Virus record (IMG/VR): IMGVR_UViG_3300022602_003048
Span: 1-64,000 of that record
Reading direction: 5' to 3' (one strand)
DNA length: 64,000 nucleotides
Source: a virus
Part shown: positions 33,342-42,243 of the stretch, piece by piece
Numbering within the stretch: position 1 is the stretch's first letter
Layout of the letters: each line of letters begins with the position of its first letter
Notes under the pieces: generated by a model
Told to the model about the DNA's origin: nothing
What the model saw: the letters and a program-made list of their open reading frames with translations, nothing else
Database searches by the model: none
Made by a program: the position numbers and the translations under genes

Positions 33342-34024
33342 CGTGGTAGATATCCTTGCTGTAGCTTTATGTTCTCAAAGAACTCATTCTTGGTAGCAGG
33401 ATCGCTATAAAAAGCACCGCGCAATACTGTGGTCTGTGTTAGCGAGCTATGTGCCATAATGCCTCGATTCTCACAGCAACCATGCGTGGCTTGTATGTAT
33501 ACAGCAACATCGCTGCTATCTGTTGCCTTCATGATCTCTCTCGCAATATCATTACAAAGCTCTTCCTGGAGTGTTCCACGACGAGCACACCATTGTGCGA
33601 TGCGAGTGTACTTACTAAGTCCGATAAGCTTCTTAGCAGCAATAATGCCGATATAAGATACACCATTTACTGGTTGATGATGATGGCTACACATGCTCTT
33701 AAGCTCGCTGCGCACCACTAGCATACCTTCATAAGGTTCGTTGCTGTTATTTGGAAAGCTAGTAGCATCGGGAGCAGGGTCATATCGACCGCTCATGATC
33801 TCCCTGACATACATTTTGGCCAATCGACGCCCTGTGCCCGTGCTGTTTGGATCATTCTCACGATCGATAACCAAGCTATCTAACACAGCATCAAACCGAG
33901 CATGTAACTCATCAATAAGTGGATCAATTTCTTCTGGTTTTATGTATTTTGAAATATTATCTCCGGCCCAGTAACGGCCCCCGTCTTCTTTTATGCGATT
34001 GCGTATAGTTTCTGAAATGCTCAA
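33338..34024 (-). CDS. folE: GTP cyclohydrolase I
   Basis: MCSHHHQPVNGVSYIGI contains the zinc Cys-His-His site, and LIGLSKYTRIAQWCARRGTL matches the conserved GLSKxxRiv..fa.R helix. HGCCENRGI supplies the second zinc cysteine and arginine. It converts GTP to dihydroneopterin triphosphate, the first step of deazaguanine and folate synthesis. Length 228 is normal. A sigma70-type promoter lies at 34067-34095. Confidence 0.93.
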   Translation of the reverse strand: MSISETIRNRIKEDGGRYWAGDNISKYIKPEEIDPLIDELHARFDAVLDSLVIDRENDPNSTGTGRRLAKMYVREIMSGRYDPAPDATSFPNNSNEPYEGMLVVRSELKSMCSHHHQPVNGVSYIGIIAAKKLIGLSKYTRIAQWCARRGTLQEELCNDIAREIMKATDSSDVAVYIQATHGCCENRGIMAHSSLTQTTVLRGAFYSDPATKNEFFENIKLQQGYLPR

Positions 34025-34066
34025 TTTTTTTCTCCGATGTTAAAGCAGTGGATTGCTTAAAATATT

Positions 34067-34095
34067 ATTATAGGTTATTTAGGTTCTAGAGTCAA
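34067..34095 (-). promoter_or_regulatory. Sigma70-type promoter of folE
   Basis: TTGACT (34095-34090), 17 nt, TATAAT (34072-34067). The -35 box overlaps the 3' end of the upstream glycosyltransferase gene. This drives folE and the overlapping genes after it. Confidence 0.7.
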
Positions 34096-35188
34096 GAATT
34101 GCTTTATATAAAGCATTACCTTCGAAAAATTCCATACCAGTCCATTTAGCGTGTAGTCTAGCATTTACGTCGGTTGGTTGATTCGTTTCCATCAACCCCT
34201 TGATCTTTTCCATCAGATTGTTCTTGTTCTTTTGATAACTGTCCCAATCTTTAGTCCATTCGCTAGGATATTTCACCCCCGCACCATCCCACATTTCGCT
34301 GTAGCTCAGCCTATCGGGCATCAACGGCAGCGTACCTACCAATGCTCCTTCATAGACGCTTATTCCCAACGTCTCTTGTAGATTAGCACTGAATACCAGC
34401 TTGCTTTCTGCTAGATGCTGATGATATTCGTCTTTGGTTAGGGTGTTTTCCTGTGCTACGAACCATTCATATTCTGGCATAGCTTTAGCTAAGTCCTTGA
34501 ATATTTCCAGCTGCTTCTCTGGTGCCAAGCGATGCGGGAAGATGATTTTTTGCTTTTTATCAACAAACATGTAAGGTTTCAGGATGTCTTTTAGGTATTC
34601 CATAGGCCATCCTACTATCATAATCTTAGGTCCGTTTAGATTTGTCTGTGTGTTCCATTCGTCGAGTTCATCATCACCAAACAACACATCAACCCCAAAA
34701 AGATTACGGAGGAACATGTTAGCATGGAATTGCGTGGCGAAGAAATTATGGTTATAGCAATAGAACATGCTCGATTCAGCATTGCGTACCCAAGGAACGT
34801 CTCCGATTAAACGTCCGAGAAAATCTTGAGGATCATAGCTGCCGGCATGCCACAGCCCTCCGATCTTGATCTCGATTCCTAGCAGCTCGGCCATGTACTT
34901 TAGCTGTATAACAGTAGGATTCCAAGCATCAGTATAGAGGAAATAGTCTCCATTTTTAACAGATCCATTAGCAAATAATTCTGCTATCTTCAGCATCTGT
35001 TGGCTCTTGTAGCTGTTAGTGCCTGCGAAGTTGAGGAACGCACCTGGCGTAGTTGCCTGCGGTACATCTCCGCCTGAGATAATGTAAACATCCAGTCCAG
35101 CATCTCGCATCTGTTGCGGAAGATGATCCTTCCATTGTTTTGTGTAACGTGTGTCAACAGCTTCGAGATCAACTAGATATACTGTCAT
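34079..35188 (-). CDS. GT-B-type glycosyltransferase
   Basis: IIFPHRLAPEKQLEIFKDLA is the start of a GT4-type C-terminal nucleotide-sugar domain, and LQETLGISVYEGALVGTLPL contains the E-x7-E-like acceptor of that fold. VYLVDLEAVDTRYTKQW starts the N-terminal Rossmann half. It may glycosylate DNA bases, virion proteins or host surface; the position among deazaguanine genes makes DNA-base decoration attractive but unproven. Length 369. It overlaps the upstream small gene by 20 bases. Confidence 0.75.
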   Translation of the reverse strand: MTVYLVDLEAVDTRYTKQWKDHLPQQMRDAGLDVYIISGGDVPQATTPGAFLNFAGTNSYKSQQMLKIAELFANGSVKNGDYFLYTDAWNPTVIQLKYMAELLGIEIKIGGLWHAGSYDPQDFLGRLIGDVPWVRNAESSMFYCYNHNFFATQFHANMFLRNLFGVDVLFGDDELDEWNTQTNLNGPKIMIVGWPMEYLKDILKPYMFVDKKQKIIFPHRLAPEKQLEIFKDLAKAMPEYEWFVAQENTLTKDEYHQHLAESKLVFSANLQETLGISVYEGALVGTLPLMPDRLSYSEMWDGAGVKYPSEWTKDWDSYQKNKNNLMEKIKGLMETNQPTDVNARLHAKWTGMEFFEGNALYKAILDSRT

Positions 35189-35369
35189 CTTTTTCCTTCT
35201 TCTCTCTTATTATGACTTGACCGTTATCCTGCACATCCCACCATAGTTCTGTACCTTCGGTCCACCCCATCTGGCTCAATAGGTCAGGAGGAAAGGGGAG
35301 CAGGAGCTCCCCAGTTTTTGGATCTTCTTCTATTTCTACTATCCAATTAGTGGTGGCGTTGGTTGGCAA
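35169..35369 (-). CDS. AbrB/MazE-like small protein
   Basis: 66 residues with LLLPFPPDLLSQMGWTEGTE then LWWDVQDNGQVIIRE, the pattern of the swapped-hairpin AbrB/SpoVT DNA-binding domain (x-hP-ppll..lgw..Gd.l.w...dg..i). No toxin gene is adjacent. It could be a phage transcription regulator. It overlaps both neighbouring genes. Confidence 0.6.
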   Translation of the reverse strand: MPTNATTNWIVEIEEDPKTGELLLPFPPDLLSQMGWTEGTELWWDVQDNGQVIIREKKEKDDSISS

Positions 35370-35562
35370 GCCAAGTCCTCCGGTCTTCTTTCCAGTTATT
35401 GGTTACACGCTGTCCTCGGCGATAGCGTTCAAAGTGACCATAAGCAGTCCTCGGATCATATAGGTGTGCTTCATTGAACACATGTCCGAATTCTCTACAG
35501 AAATCTCTATAAACGTCGAGCTCGTCAAATATCTTCTTGATATCAGGGTATCTAGCAGCCAC
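35347..35562 (-). CDS. Small conserved hypothetical protein, GTG start
   Basis: GTG 35562 has AAGGAG seven bases upstream, directly after the stop of 35573-35956, so I choose it over ATGs at 35613/35604 that overlap that gene. The 71-residue product is rich in Tyr, Arg and Asp (DELDVYRDFCREFGHVFNEA, RYRRGQRVTNNW). Homologs occur in other T4-like phages as far as I recall; unknown role. Confidence 0.6.
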   Translation of the reverse strand: MAARYPDIKKIFDELDVYRDFCREFGHVFNEAHLYDPRTAYGHFERYRRGQRVTNNWKEDRRTWLANQRHH

Positions 35563-35572
35563 TATCTTCTCC

Positions 35573-35956
35573 TTAGTTCTTGCTGTACTTGTTGAGGCAA
35601 CCATTTTCGCCATCTTCGCTGACTTCGATCCAGACTTCTCTATCTGGATATCTTGCGATGATTTGATCGTATAGATCATCTGCGATCATCTCGCAGCTCT
35701 TGTAGTTTAGTTGCAGCACTCCTTCTACAGTATAGAGCCTCTGCAACCAACGCTTAAACTGTATGAATTCAACATCTCGATCGTCGTGAAATACCTCAAG
35801 GTATACCTTGAAATGGAAGATATGTCTATGTGGAACACCTAAAAAAGCGACGTCATCCCAGTCACCTGTTGCTAGCTTGGGATCCGTTACTGCTGCCGGG
35901 TAACAATGCACACCTTCTTGTGTGAACGTGACCCAGATCATTGAACTACTTTTCAT
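35573..35956 (-). CDS. QueD-like (6-pyruvoyl-tetrahydropterin synthase fold)
   Basis: GVPHRHIFHFKVYLEVFHDD has the paired HxH of the zinc site and the long strand of the QueD fold; DRDVEFIQFKRWL occupies the place of 'G.viDf..lk', and WIEVSEDGENG the catalytic Glu strand. QueD makes carboxytetrahydropterin, the substrate of QueE. It lies 1.5 kb from folE, with DpdA further on. ATG 35941 is an alternative start to 35956. The family call is from motif layout, not an alignment. Confidence 0.65.
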   Translation of the reverse strand: MKSSSMIWVTFTQEGVHCYPAAVTDPKLATGDWDDVAFLGVPHRHIFHFKVYLEVFHDDRDVEFIQFKRWLQRLYTVEGVLQLNYKSCEMIADDLYDQIIARYPDREVWIEVSEDGENGCLNKYSKN

Positions 35957-36260
35957 TCTTTTTCATTTCCTCAAAATATGTATCGTATGCTATTTTATAA
36001 TCAGACAGCATCTTTTGCAAGACATCAACGTCCTTGCGTTTTATGATAGCATCGTGCCACTTTACACCATCGTACCCAACCGCATATTTTATCGCAGCCC
36101 ATACTCGCTTGTACCAAGGGAGATAGTGGCATGCTTGTACTTCTACGAAAAACTCAGGCATATCATCTGTACCCCAATCGTAGAAACTATAACGTACGAT
36201 GTGTTCCGGAGAGTGACATTCACAATCTAGATGTATTACACATGATTTATCTTCTTTCAT
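35946..36260 (-). CDS. Conserved phage hypothetical protein
   Basis: A 104-residue protein beginning with a Cys/His-rich strand (SCVIHLDCECHSPEHIVRY) that could bind metal, then FFVEVQACHYLPWYKRVWAA, a helix that may lie on a membrane, and a charged C-terminal helix. I recall similar proteins in T4-like marine phages. Its 3' end overlaps the QueD-like gene by 11 bases. Confidence 0.6.
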   Translation of the reverse strand: MKEDKSCVIHLDCECHSPEHIVRYSFYDWGTDDMPEFFVEVQACHYLPWYKRVWAAIKYAVGYDGVKWHDAIIKRKDVDVLQKMLSDYKIAYDTYFEEMKKNEK

Positions 36261-36276
36261 TGCCTTTTCCTTTGCC

Positions 36277-36801
36277 TTATTTGATTATCTTATCTTGACC
36301 ATATACTGACCAATCGTTGAACTTTGATCTATCCATGAGATCGTGTAGTTGATGTACCCAAACTCCAGGATTAGTAGCATCAAAATCCTTATCATCGATT
36401 TTGACACAGGTATTGTAATTCATATTGCTTATATAAGGAAGTTTCACTGATACCTGCAATATGAATTTGTTGTATTCGCAGAGATATGCTATTAGATCGA
36501 GGCTAGCGTTATAATAAGAAACATCCATGTCTAAGGTAACCCATAGTCCAGAATCTAACAAGTCTTTAGCCATACTCTCCCAGATGGTCAATGATTCATA
36601 ATTTGTAGCACTATAACTATGGTTAGCACCTAAATATATGTGATAGCAATCGTGTTCCTTGGCAAGATCTACTAACATTTTAGCATCATGTACACCTACT
36701 ACGAATAGTGTAGGCATACCATGCGCTGGAGTCTTTTCGACTTCTATGCCCGTGAAGAGCACCACATTGCTTTTAGAACCGTCCTGGTATTCTCTCTGCA
36801 T
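36277..36801 (-). CDS. Conserved hypothetical protein next to the DpdA-like gene
   Basis: A 174-residue alpha/beta protein with strands VVLFTGIEVEKTP, LFVVGVHDA, CYHIYLGAN, LWVTLDMDV and FILQVSVKLP, resembling a small TIM-barrel or Rossmann-like fold. I recall it near deazaguanine genes in other phages, but no activity. The ATG overlaps the upstream gene by 29 bases. A link to base modification is inference from neighbours. Confidence 0.6.
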   Translation of the reverse strand: MQREYQDGSKSNVVLFTGIEVEKTPAHGMPTLFVVGVHDAKMLVDLAKEHDCYHIYLGANHSYSATNYESLTIWESMAKDLLDSGLWVTLDMDVSYYNASLDLIAYLCEYNKFILQVSVKLPYISNMNYNTCVKIDDKDFDATNPGVWVHQLHDLMDRSKFNDWSVYGQDKIIK

Positions 36802-36988
36802 CTTTTTTGTTTAAATCCTGAGTAATATTAAACATCTGTTCTTTGAGAAGTAGCTTTTCCTGCTTCATCTTATGAACGGTCTCGTCGTTAGTATAATGAT
36901 TATAAGCTTCTGTTATCTGTTTGTCAAGCAAATCGTGTTTCTCTTGGATCTTCTTGTAGTGTGAAATCAATTTTTCTCTATCACTCAT
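36773..36988 (-). CDS. YdcH/DUF465-like small helical protein
   Basis: 71 residues: LISHYKKIQEKHDLLDKQIT and VHKMKQEKLLLKEQMFNI form a helical hairpin like the YdcH family of small bacterial proteins. It overlaps the DpdA-like gene by eight bases and the next gene by 29. Function unknown. Confidence 0.55.
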   Translation of the reverse strand: MSDREKLISHYKKIQEKHDLLDKQITEAYNHYTNDETVHKMKQEKLLLKEQMFNITQDLNKKDAERIPGRF

Positions 36989-38534
36989 CTACTAACTCCT
37001 CTAGGTTGGTGAGCTTGCCATCATCTAACCCGCTATCATCGCGATGATATTCTGCAGGTTCTTCTATCTCAAAGTTCTTGTTGAACATGGTAGAAGAATT
37101 CACTGTCTTCTTTCCAGTAGCACCGCGTGTTCCAATGACACTGATCCAGAACTTGTTGTATTCTTCAACTAGTTCTAGTGCTTTGTTGCGATCATCAGTT
37201 TCAAATATGCGATCCACTACGTCTCGGAAATACTTCCTATCATATACGGTATTGAATACCATCATGTTAGGGATCACTCCTTGATCATATTGGCGGTTAG
37301 CTTCTTGGACAGAATTGATGTGCATCCACACGTTATGCCCCATCTGTATCGCATAGCTAAAACTATCCCAGCTGGTACGACCTTCCTTGCCGTTCTTGTT
37401 TAGGTCTCCGGGCTTATAGATACATACATCCTTTACTAGAGTGAGATCGGTGATAGGACTATCATTAAACATACTACTCTTTTTGAAGATACCGTCGCCG
37501 TTCACAGCAGTACTGAACTTTCGCTGATCGATGGAATATTTCTTGTCGTCAACGCTGGCTTCCATGCGATAGGTCCACTTTTTCATGTGTTCTATTTCAG
37601 TCTGCGTATATATCTGTCCATTAGCAGTTGCGAGGAACGGACTAGCACAGTCAAAGCTAATGGTTAGCGTGGGATTATGATATTTTCGCACAGCCCGCTG
37701 GATGTCTGTAAGTAGGCATGCCCATTCTAGCTTAGAAGTACCTAGGAAGTGTATCCAATCTTGCTTACCTGATTCTAACAGACCGTCAAAACGAAGGTCT
37801 ACTAACCTCTTTAGCGTTAGATGGACGTCACACATGTTCTGGCCTCCCATAGACCATCCGTTAAAATGTTCATTTGGATAGAGCTTTGGGTCGCTGTATT
37901 TCTTGACCTGTTGATACCAGTCTTCTGCTTCTGTATGATTTTCTCCCTGTAAAACATTTAAAAACTTACAGTTACCGTTGCGATTGCGTATGAAATAATC
38001 ATTATTGATATGGGTAGCATCTACTGCTTCTTGGTATGTGCTGATACCAGTCGCTTTAGCACCTGCAGGACTACGTGCGACCCAGGCCGGTATATCTAAT
38101 ATCATTCCCCAATCCATGAGACCGTCCATCCAAGCAAGAACCTGTTGCCTTTTCTTGCTGGCTTTTGGACAGTTGGGATCTTTCCAGTCGCCTTCCCATA
38201 CGCCCTTACCAATCTGGAATCCACCACTATCGCCAACGACGATGCTTTCACCGTTGCGAGGTCGGCTGCGGAACATATCATCTTTCTCGCTAGCACGGGT
38301 CATGTCTAGATCAGCATGACCTGCTGAATACAGCCCCCATTTATAATAGAAGTAGCCTTTCTCTGGATCAAAGAAATTTAATCCTTCTACTCCGCTAGTA
38401 AAACCTGCGGGCAAGCGGGCTGGATCGACATAATTGCCAAACCGCTGTTTGCCGATAAATGTTGAATAAAACGAACTTACTGCTGGTAAGAATGTTGCAT
38501 AATCATTCTGCGCTGTTGTTAAATTTTTGTTCAT
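36981..38534 (-). CDS. DpdA-like tRNA-guanine transglycosylase homolog (DNA base exchange)
   Basis: IVVGDSGGFQIGKG holds the D-S-G-G-F-Q substrate site of the TGT family, and LTISFDCASPFLA resembles the segment with the nucleophilic Asp. WIHFLGTSKLEWACLL matches the barrel strand before it. At 517 residues it is longer than bacterial Tgt and lacks the four-ligand zinc site, as phage DpdA proteins do. Phage DpdA enzymes exchange guanine in DNA for a deazaguanine. The ATG overlaps the stop of a small membrane-protein gene. Confidence 0.8.
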   Translation of the reverse strand: MNKNLTTAQNDYATFLPAVSSFYSTFIGKQRFGNYVDPARLPAGFTSGVEGLNFFDPEKGYFYYKWGLYSAGHADLDMTRASEKDDMFRSRPRNGESIVVGDSGGFQIGKGVWEGDWKDPNCPKASKKRQQVLAWMDGLMDWGMILDIPAWVARSPAGAKATGISTYQEAVDATHINNDYFIRNRNGNCKFLNVLQGENHTEAEDWYQQVKKYSDPKLYPNEHFNGWSMGGQNMCDVHLTLKRLVDLRFDGLLESGKQDWIHFLGTSKLEWACLLTDIQRAVRKYHNPTLTISFDCASPFLATANGQIYTQTEIEHMKKWTYRMEASVDDKKYSIDQRKFSTAVNGDGIFKKSSMFNDSPITDLTLVKDVCIYKPGDLNKNGKEGRTSWDSFSYAIQMGHNVWMHINSVQEANRQYDQGVIPNMMVFNTVYDRKYFRDVVDRIFETDDRNKALELVEEYNKFWISVIGTRGATGKKTVNSSTMFNKNFEIEEPAEYHRDDSGLDDGKLTNLEELVDE

Positions 38535-38707
38535 TCCTTACCCCAATCAATTTTTAACCATATTCTTTCATGTATATAATGAACTGTTGTTAGGATAATA
38601 TGAATAATAATAGCATCACTTATTCCAGTCCACAACGCCGTTATTAAAAGAGCTAAAATTCTATAAGTTATAGCTCTAATAATGGTTCTTTTATGTGTTT
38701 CTATCAT
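38531..38707 (-). CDS. DUF2061-like small membrane protein
   Basis: A 58-residue gene that fills the space between the clamp and the DpdA-like gene, joined to both by ATGA overlaps (start 38707 with clamp stop, stop 38531 with DpdA ATG). KRTIIRAITYRILALLITAL opens with the basic, hydrophobic pattern of DUF2061, and the end HYIHERIWLKIDWG matches its H-E-R-W tail. Two transmembrane helices are likely. The double overlap strongly supports a real gene despite its size. Confidence 0.75.
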   Translation of the reverse strand: MIETHKRTIIRAITYRILALLITALWTGISDAIIIHIILTTVHYIHERIWLKIDWGKE

Positions 38708-39435
38708 TTGGTTTGTGCTGGAATGTAATAATTGTATTTTGCGATACCGCTATCTACAGTAACCAATGCTACACCGTCGTCGCTAAATTTGACAGTCTTG
38801 TCTCCGTCTAGGTTCAGTATACTGATGAACTGTGATACCGGATAGCTCCAGTTCTGCCTAAGTTTTCCCGTGATTCCTGTTTGGAACACGAAGCTGCCTT
38901 CGTGCGTGTTTGCATCACCGAAGAATATTTTCAAGGAATCGTTATCAGTCTTGACCATAAACACAGTTTCTTCAGAATGTGCCGCTGCCTGTAACTTGAG
39001 CCTATTGATACTAGCAACTGCTGGCCCAAACTCAACCTGCCAAGATGCTCCTTTGAATTTCACAGTCTTTAGTTTTTCGTTGATAAGTTCAGTGCCCATG
39101 AGCTTGTAATCGTTCTTGAAATCGCCAGCAGCATTTTCAAAATGTATCATGACTGGACGATTTTCACCGTTGCGCACTTCCCAAACAACTTGGATGTCTG
39201 CGCCGTCTTTGTATTCTGGATTCTTTAGATGCAGATCTAGCTTGTTTAGATCTGGTAATCCAAACGTCCCCTTGAATTCCTTTACTGCGTTGTTTGTTTC
39301 TGCTTGCACGATGACCGAACGATTCTCAGCCAATGCTTCGATATTGGTCTTGTCATCGTCACCTAATATTTTTACTAAATCGATGAAGCCTAATGCGTGT
39401 GTATGTGCTACTAAATCTTTAAGAATGTCTTTCAT
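38704..39435 (-). CDS. T4 gp45-like sliding clamp
   Basis: KDILKDLVAHTHALGFIDLVKI then later strands (VFMVKTDNDSLKIFFGD, VALVTVDSGIAKYNYYI) look like the marine-phage form of the gp45 clamp: two or three similar beta-rich units, length 243, typical for a trimeric clamp (T4 gp45 is 228). It tethers the polymerase to DNA and in T4 also activates late transcription. Start ATG 39435 has GGAG upstream; ATG 39447 overlaps that site and is less likely. Confidence 0.75.
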   Translation of the reverse strand: MKDILKDLVAHTHALGFIDLVKILGDDDKTNIEALAENRSVIVQAETNNAVKEFKGTFGLPDLNKLDLHLKNPEYKDGADIQVVWEVRNGENRPVMIHFENAAGDFKNDYKLMGTELINEKLKTVKFKGASWQVEFGPAVASINRLKLQAAAHSEETVFMVKTDNDSLKIFFGDANTHEGSFVFQTGITGKLRQNWSYPVSQFISILNLDGDKTVKFSDDGVALVTVDSGIAKYNYYIPAQTK

Positions 39436-39455
39436 ATGAATCTCCATGTGTTATG

Positions 39456-39484
39456 ATTATATTTAGGTTTTGTCTAAGAGTCAA
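39456..39484 (-). promoter_or_regulatory. Sigma70-type promoter of the clamp gene
   Basis: TTGACT (39484-39479), 17 nt, TATAAT (39461-39456), 20 bases before ATG 39435. The best match to consensus in the window. The clamp thus has its own early transcription between the polymerase gene and itself. Confidence 0.75.
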
Positions 39485-39491
39485 GATAATT

Positions 39492-42158
39492 TTAGAACTC
39501 AAATAGCTTGTTGAAAGTGTTAGTTTGTTCAGTGCTGACCACGTCCCATTCCAAAACTCCGATGAGATTGTCTAGTTTAGCGTCAATGATGGTAGCTTCC
39601 ATCTCAGCATCATCAAAAGGTAGATCCTTAAACCATTGGGGTAAGCGCAATTCATCTACAGGATACGCTACGCTGTTGAACCCCATTGGATTGTTTTTCA
39701 GCTTACAGACGATGACTTTAGCACCATCGCTGATGCTCATGGCATAATTATCGCTGTACATCTTCTTGAGCGTGTTCCAATTGATGCTTGCCCGAACGTG
39801 ACCAGGCATATTTGCTTTTCCTGCCTTAGCTTCTTTCTTGCTATAGTCAGTAATATTGTTGGCACGTTTAGGGCTTCCCTTCTCCCAACCAGGTCGTCCC
39901 TTAAAGGCAGTGCGGAAGTCAGTGATCATCTCCAGTATCTCTTCTTCCTTATGACCAGTCAGCACGCTTTCTAATACTTCACTAAGGAAGTTCTGTATAA
40001 ATTCTGGAGTATCCGAACGCTTGAGATCCAATCCCATGGCTTTAATCTTACCAGGTTTATCATTATTATCGTAACGCTTGCCTTCTTTATCGTAATAGAG
40101 GACGGCATAGCGTTTCTTAGTGATGAACAGTCCCTTGATAGCCACGATCTCTCGCCCAGCCTTGATCACATCACCTCTGCTCTTTGGGCAATGGAACGCA
40201 TCTAGCATGAACTTAGGGAATGTTCCGTTTACTTCTTCAGCTATCTGATCATAGAGCTGTATGACATTATCCTTAGACCAAGGTATCACACCTTTATCTA
40301 TGTCTTTCTTTAGGGTAGTGTATGCTGAGAAATACACAGAGTCAGTATCGCCATATATGATGCTCTTGCCTATGTGATCATTTACGCCTGTTATCACTTC
40401 GTTCACTTTTCCGGCCATGTGCTTGGCTATGCTCCTACCAGTCAGTGTAGTTGACTGTCCGATGCGTTTATCAAAGAATCGGCATCCTGGATTTAGGATA
40501 GCACCATATAAGCTGTTGAGATTGATCTTCTTTACTAACTGTCGCTTATCCCAGAATTCAGTTTCTATCTTGTTACCGGCGTTTAGTGATTCGCGCATCT
40601 TGGCCTGTAGTTCCTTGCGCTCAGCATACCAACGCTTTAGCAGTCCAGGTATAACCCCCTCAAACTCATAGGTAAAGATAGTACCGTTGGCACTGAGCAT
40701 CCAGGGTTGGTTGCTGTCATAGATCATCTTATAGATCTCTGCACCACTCATCACTACGCTTTCGCCGTTTTCCCAGTCAACAGTTATATCAGTAGCCTTG
40801 TCTTGAGACATGACTATATCGTATTCCAAACAGGCAAACTTACCCTCCCATGCGCTTGCGAAACTCTTTTTATGCACGGTTATCTGTTCGTCTATGTATG
40901 CATCTGTGTAGGTCTGGCGCAGTTGTCCAACAATGGTTTCTGGAGCCATGTTTAGCGCACGGATGGCTGATGGATATAGGCTGTTTAGATCCATTGATCC
41001 AATCCAGTCATGCAATCCTTTTTTTGGATATGCGACATAGGCGCCTGCTGCCTGTGTGTTCTCGCTGTCATCACGTTTTGGACGATTGGGCACTATCAAG
41101 CCACGGCGATGTGCTTCATTGATGATAGCCTGTTCAGTAACAGCGACAGCACCCATGGTAGTCTGTAGCAGAACCGTGTTAGCATGGGCTAGTTCGTTGC
41201 TGAGATCGATGAATTTGAGTTTTTTATCTAATTTATCTAGCAATGCTACGTCTTGCCTGTTGTATTCGATGAACTTTCGGAAGTCGTTATTATATAGGCT
41301 GTCTAGCGTGCCTTCGTATACGGTTTTCTTTTCCCCTATCTCCATTTCGCCGATAGCATCGAGTCGATAGGTGTGTCTTTCTTCATAGGTATATTTGCGA
41401 TACAGTTCTAAGCTATCTAGGTGTACTCTACCTACTAGGTCGTAGGTAATAAGCTGCCGACCATATTTCTCAAATTCACGCTTTTTTGGAAACTCGTTCC
41501 AGAGGCAGAAACGGCGTGTATCTTCTTTGCTCAACACTCGTGCTACGCGATTCACAGTGTAGGGAATATCGTAACCTTCGCTGTTCCAACCACTTAGTAT
41601 GTCTGCATCCTCGATGAGATCTAAGAATGTTTCTAGCATATCTGCTTCGCTGTCAAATATGAAACAGTCGTTGAATTCCTCACACTGTTTCTTTGCTTCT
41701 TCTACAGACAGTCTCTTTGGGGGTACTGCTAGAGTGACTAACCTCTCTAACCACTGCAGATGCACTGTTATGGCAGTGATGCCCATGAACGGATCGCTAG
41801 GATCTGCGAAGCCACGTTCTGGATCAAAGTCTGTCTCGATGTCAAAGAACGCTACGTTCAGCTTCGGAGCATCTAGGTTTAGATAGTTTTCTTCGAGGCA
41901 GCGGAAAGCTGGATTGATATCACTTTCATAAAGGCGTTTGGTTCCGTGTATCTTTAATTCTTTATGGAAATCTTTGAGATTTCGGGCAGTTACTCTACCC
42001 AACTTCTCACCGTAAACACTTTCGTGCTTGCCCTTAGGGTCGGGATAATAAAATATATAACGAGCAGGATATTCTTTATATAATCGTTTGCCGTTTACAC
42101 GTTCAACTACTTTAACAGATTCATCATCTCTCTTATAGAGAGCATCTACATAACTCAT
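39492..42158 (-). CDS. T4-type family B DNA polymerase
   Basis: FFDIETDFDP (exonuclease I), DADILSGWNSEGYDIPYTVN (exo II region), YNRQDVALL (exo III), SMDLNSLYPSAI (motif A), KKINLNSLYGAIL (motif B) and IYGDTDSVYF (motif C) are all intact, so both proofreading and synthesis should work. Length 888 matches T4 gp43 (898). The C terminus ends in an aromatic clamp-binding-like peptide (FNKLFEF). ATG follows GGAGACAA; an overlapping ATGAATGAG offers a second start 4 bases upstream in another frame. Confidence 0.95.
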   Translation of the reverse strand: MSYVDALYKRDDESVKVVERVNGKRLYKEYPARYIFYYPDPKGKHESVYGEKLGRVTARNLKDFHKELKIHGTKRLYESDINPAFRCLEENYLNLDAPKLNVAFFDIETDFDPERGFADPSDPFMGITAITVHLQWLERLVTLAVPPKRLSVEEAKKQCEEFNDCFIFDSEADMLETFLDLIEDADILSGWNSEGYDIPYTVNRVARVLSKEDTRRFCLWNEFPKKREFEKYGRQLITYDLVGRVHLDSLELYRKYTYEERHTYRLDAIGEMEIGEKKTVYEGTLDSLYNNDFRKFIEYNRQDVALLDKLDKKLKFIDLSNELAHANTVLLQTTMGAVAVTEQAIINEAHRRGLIVPNRPKRDDSENTQAAGAYVAYPKKGLHDWIGSMDLNSLYPSAIRALNMAPETIVGQLRQTYTDAYIDEQITVHKKSFASAWEGKFACLEYDIVMSQDKATDITVDWENGESVVMSGAEIYKMIYDSNQPWMLSANGTIFTYEFEGVIPGLLKRWYAERKELQAKMRESLNAGNKIETEFWDKRQLVKKINLNSLYGAILNPGCRFFDKRIGQSTTLTGRSIAKHMAGKVNEVITGVNDHIGKSIIYGDTDSVYFSAYTTLKKDIDKGVIPWSKDNVIQLYDQIAEEVNGTFPKFMLDAFHCPKSRGDVIKAGREIVAIKGLFITKKRYAVLYYDKEGKRYDNNDKPGKIKAMGLDLKRSDTPEFIQNFLSEVLESVLTGHKEEEILEMITDFRTAFKGRPGWEKGSPKRANNITDYSKKEAKAGKANMPGHVRASINWNTLKKMYSDNYAMSISDGAKVIVCKLKNNPMGFNSVAYPVDELRLPQWFKDLPFDDAEMEATIIDAKLDNLIGVLEWDVVSTEQTNTFNKLFEF

Positions 42159-42243
42159 TCATTTGTCTCCTATTGCGATTTGTGGCTCGCAAAATACCAA
42201 TAGCGTGGTTTATGGCCCAACCTACCTTGCTCACAGTTACTTA

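Noticed and set aside
35169-35369. Toxin-antitoxin module
   Set aside because: The AbrB/MazE-like protein has no adjacent toxin; the neighbours are a glycosyltransferase and a small conserved phage protein.
38535-38703. Apparent non-coding gap before the clamp gene
   Set aside because: It is filled by the 58-residue membrane-protein gene listed at 38531-38707.
42133-42234. 33-codon GTG frame before the polymerase gene
   Set aside because: No ribosome site, overlaps the polymerase start, and too short to judge without conservation data.
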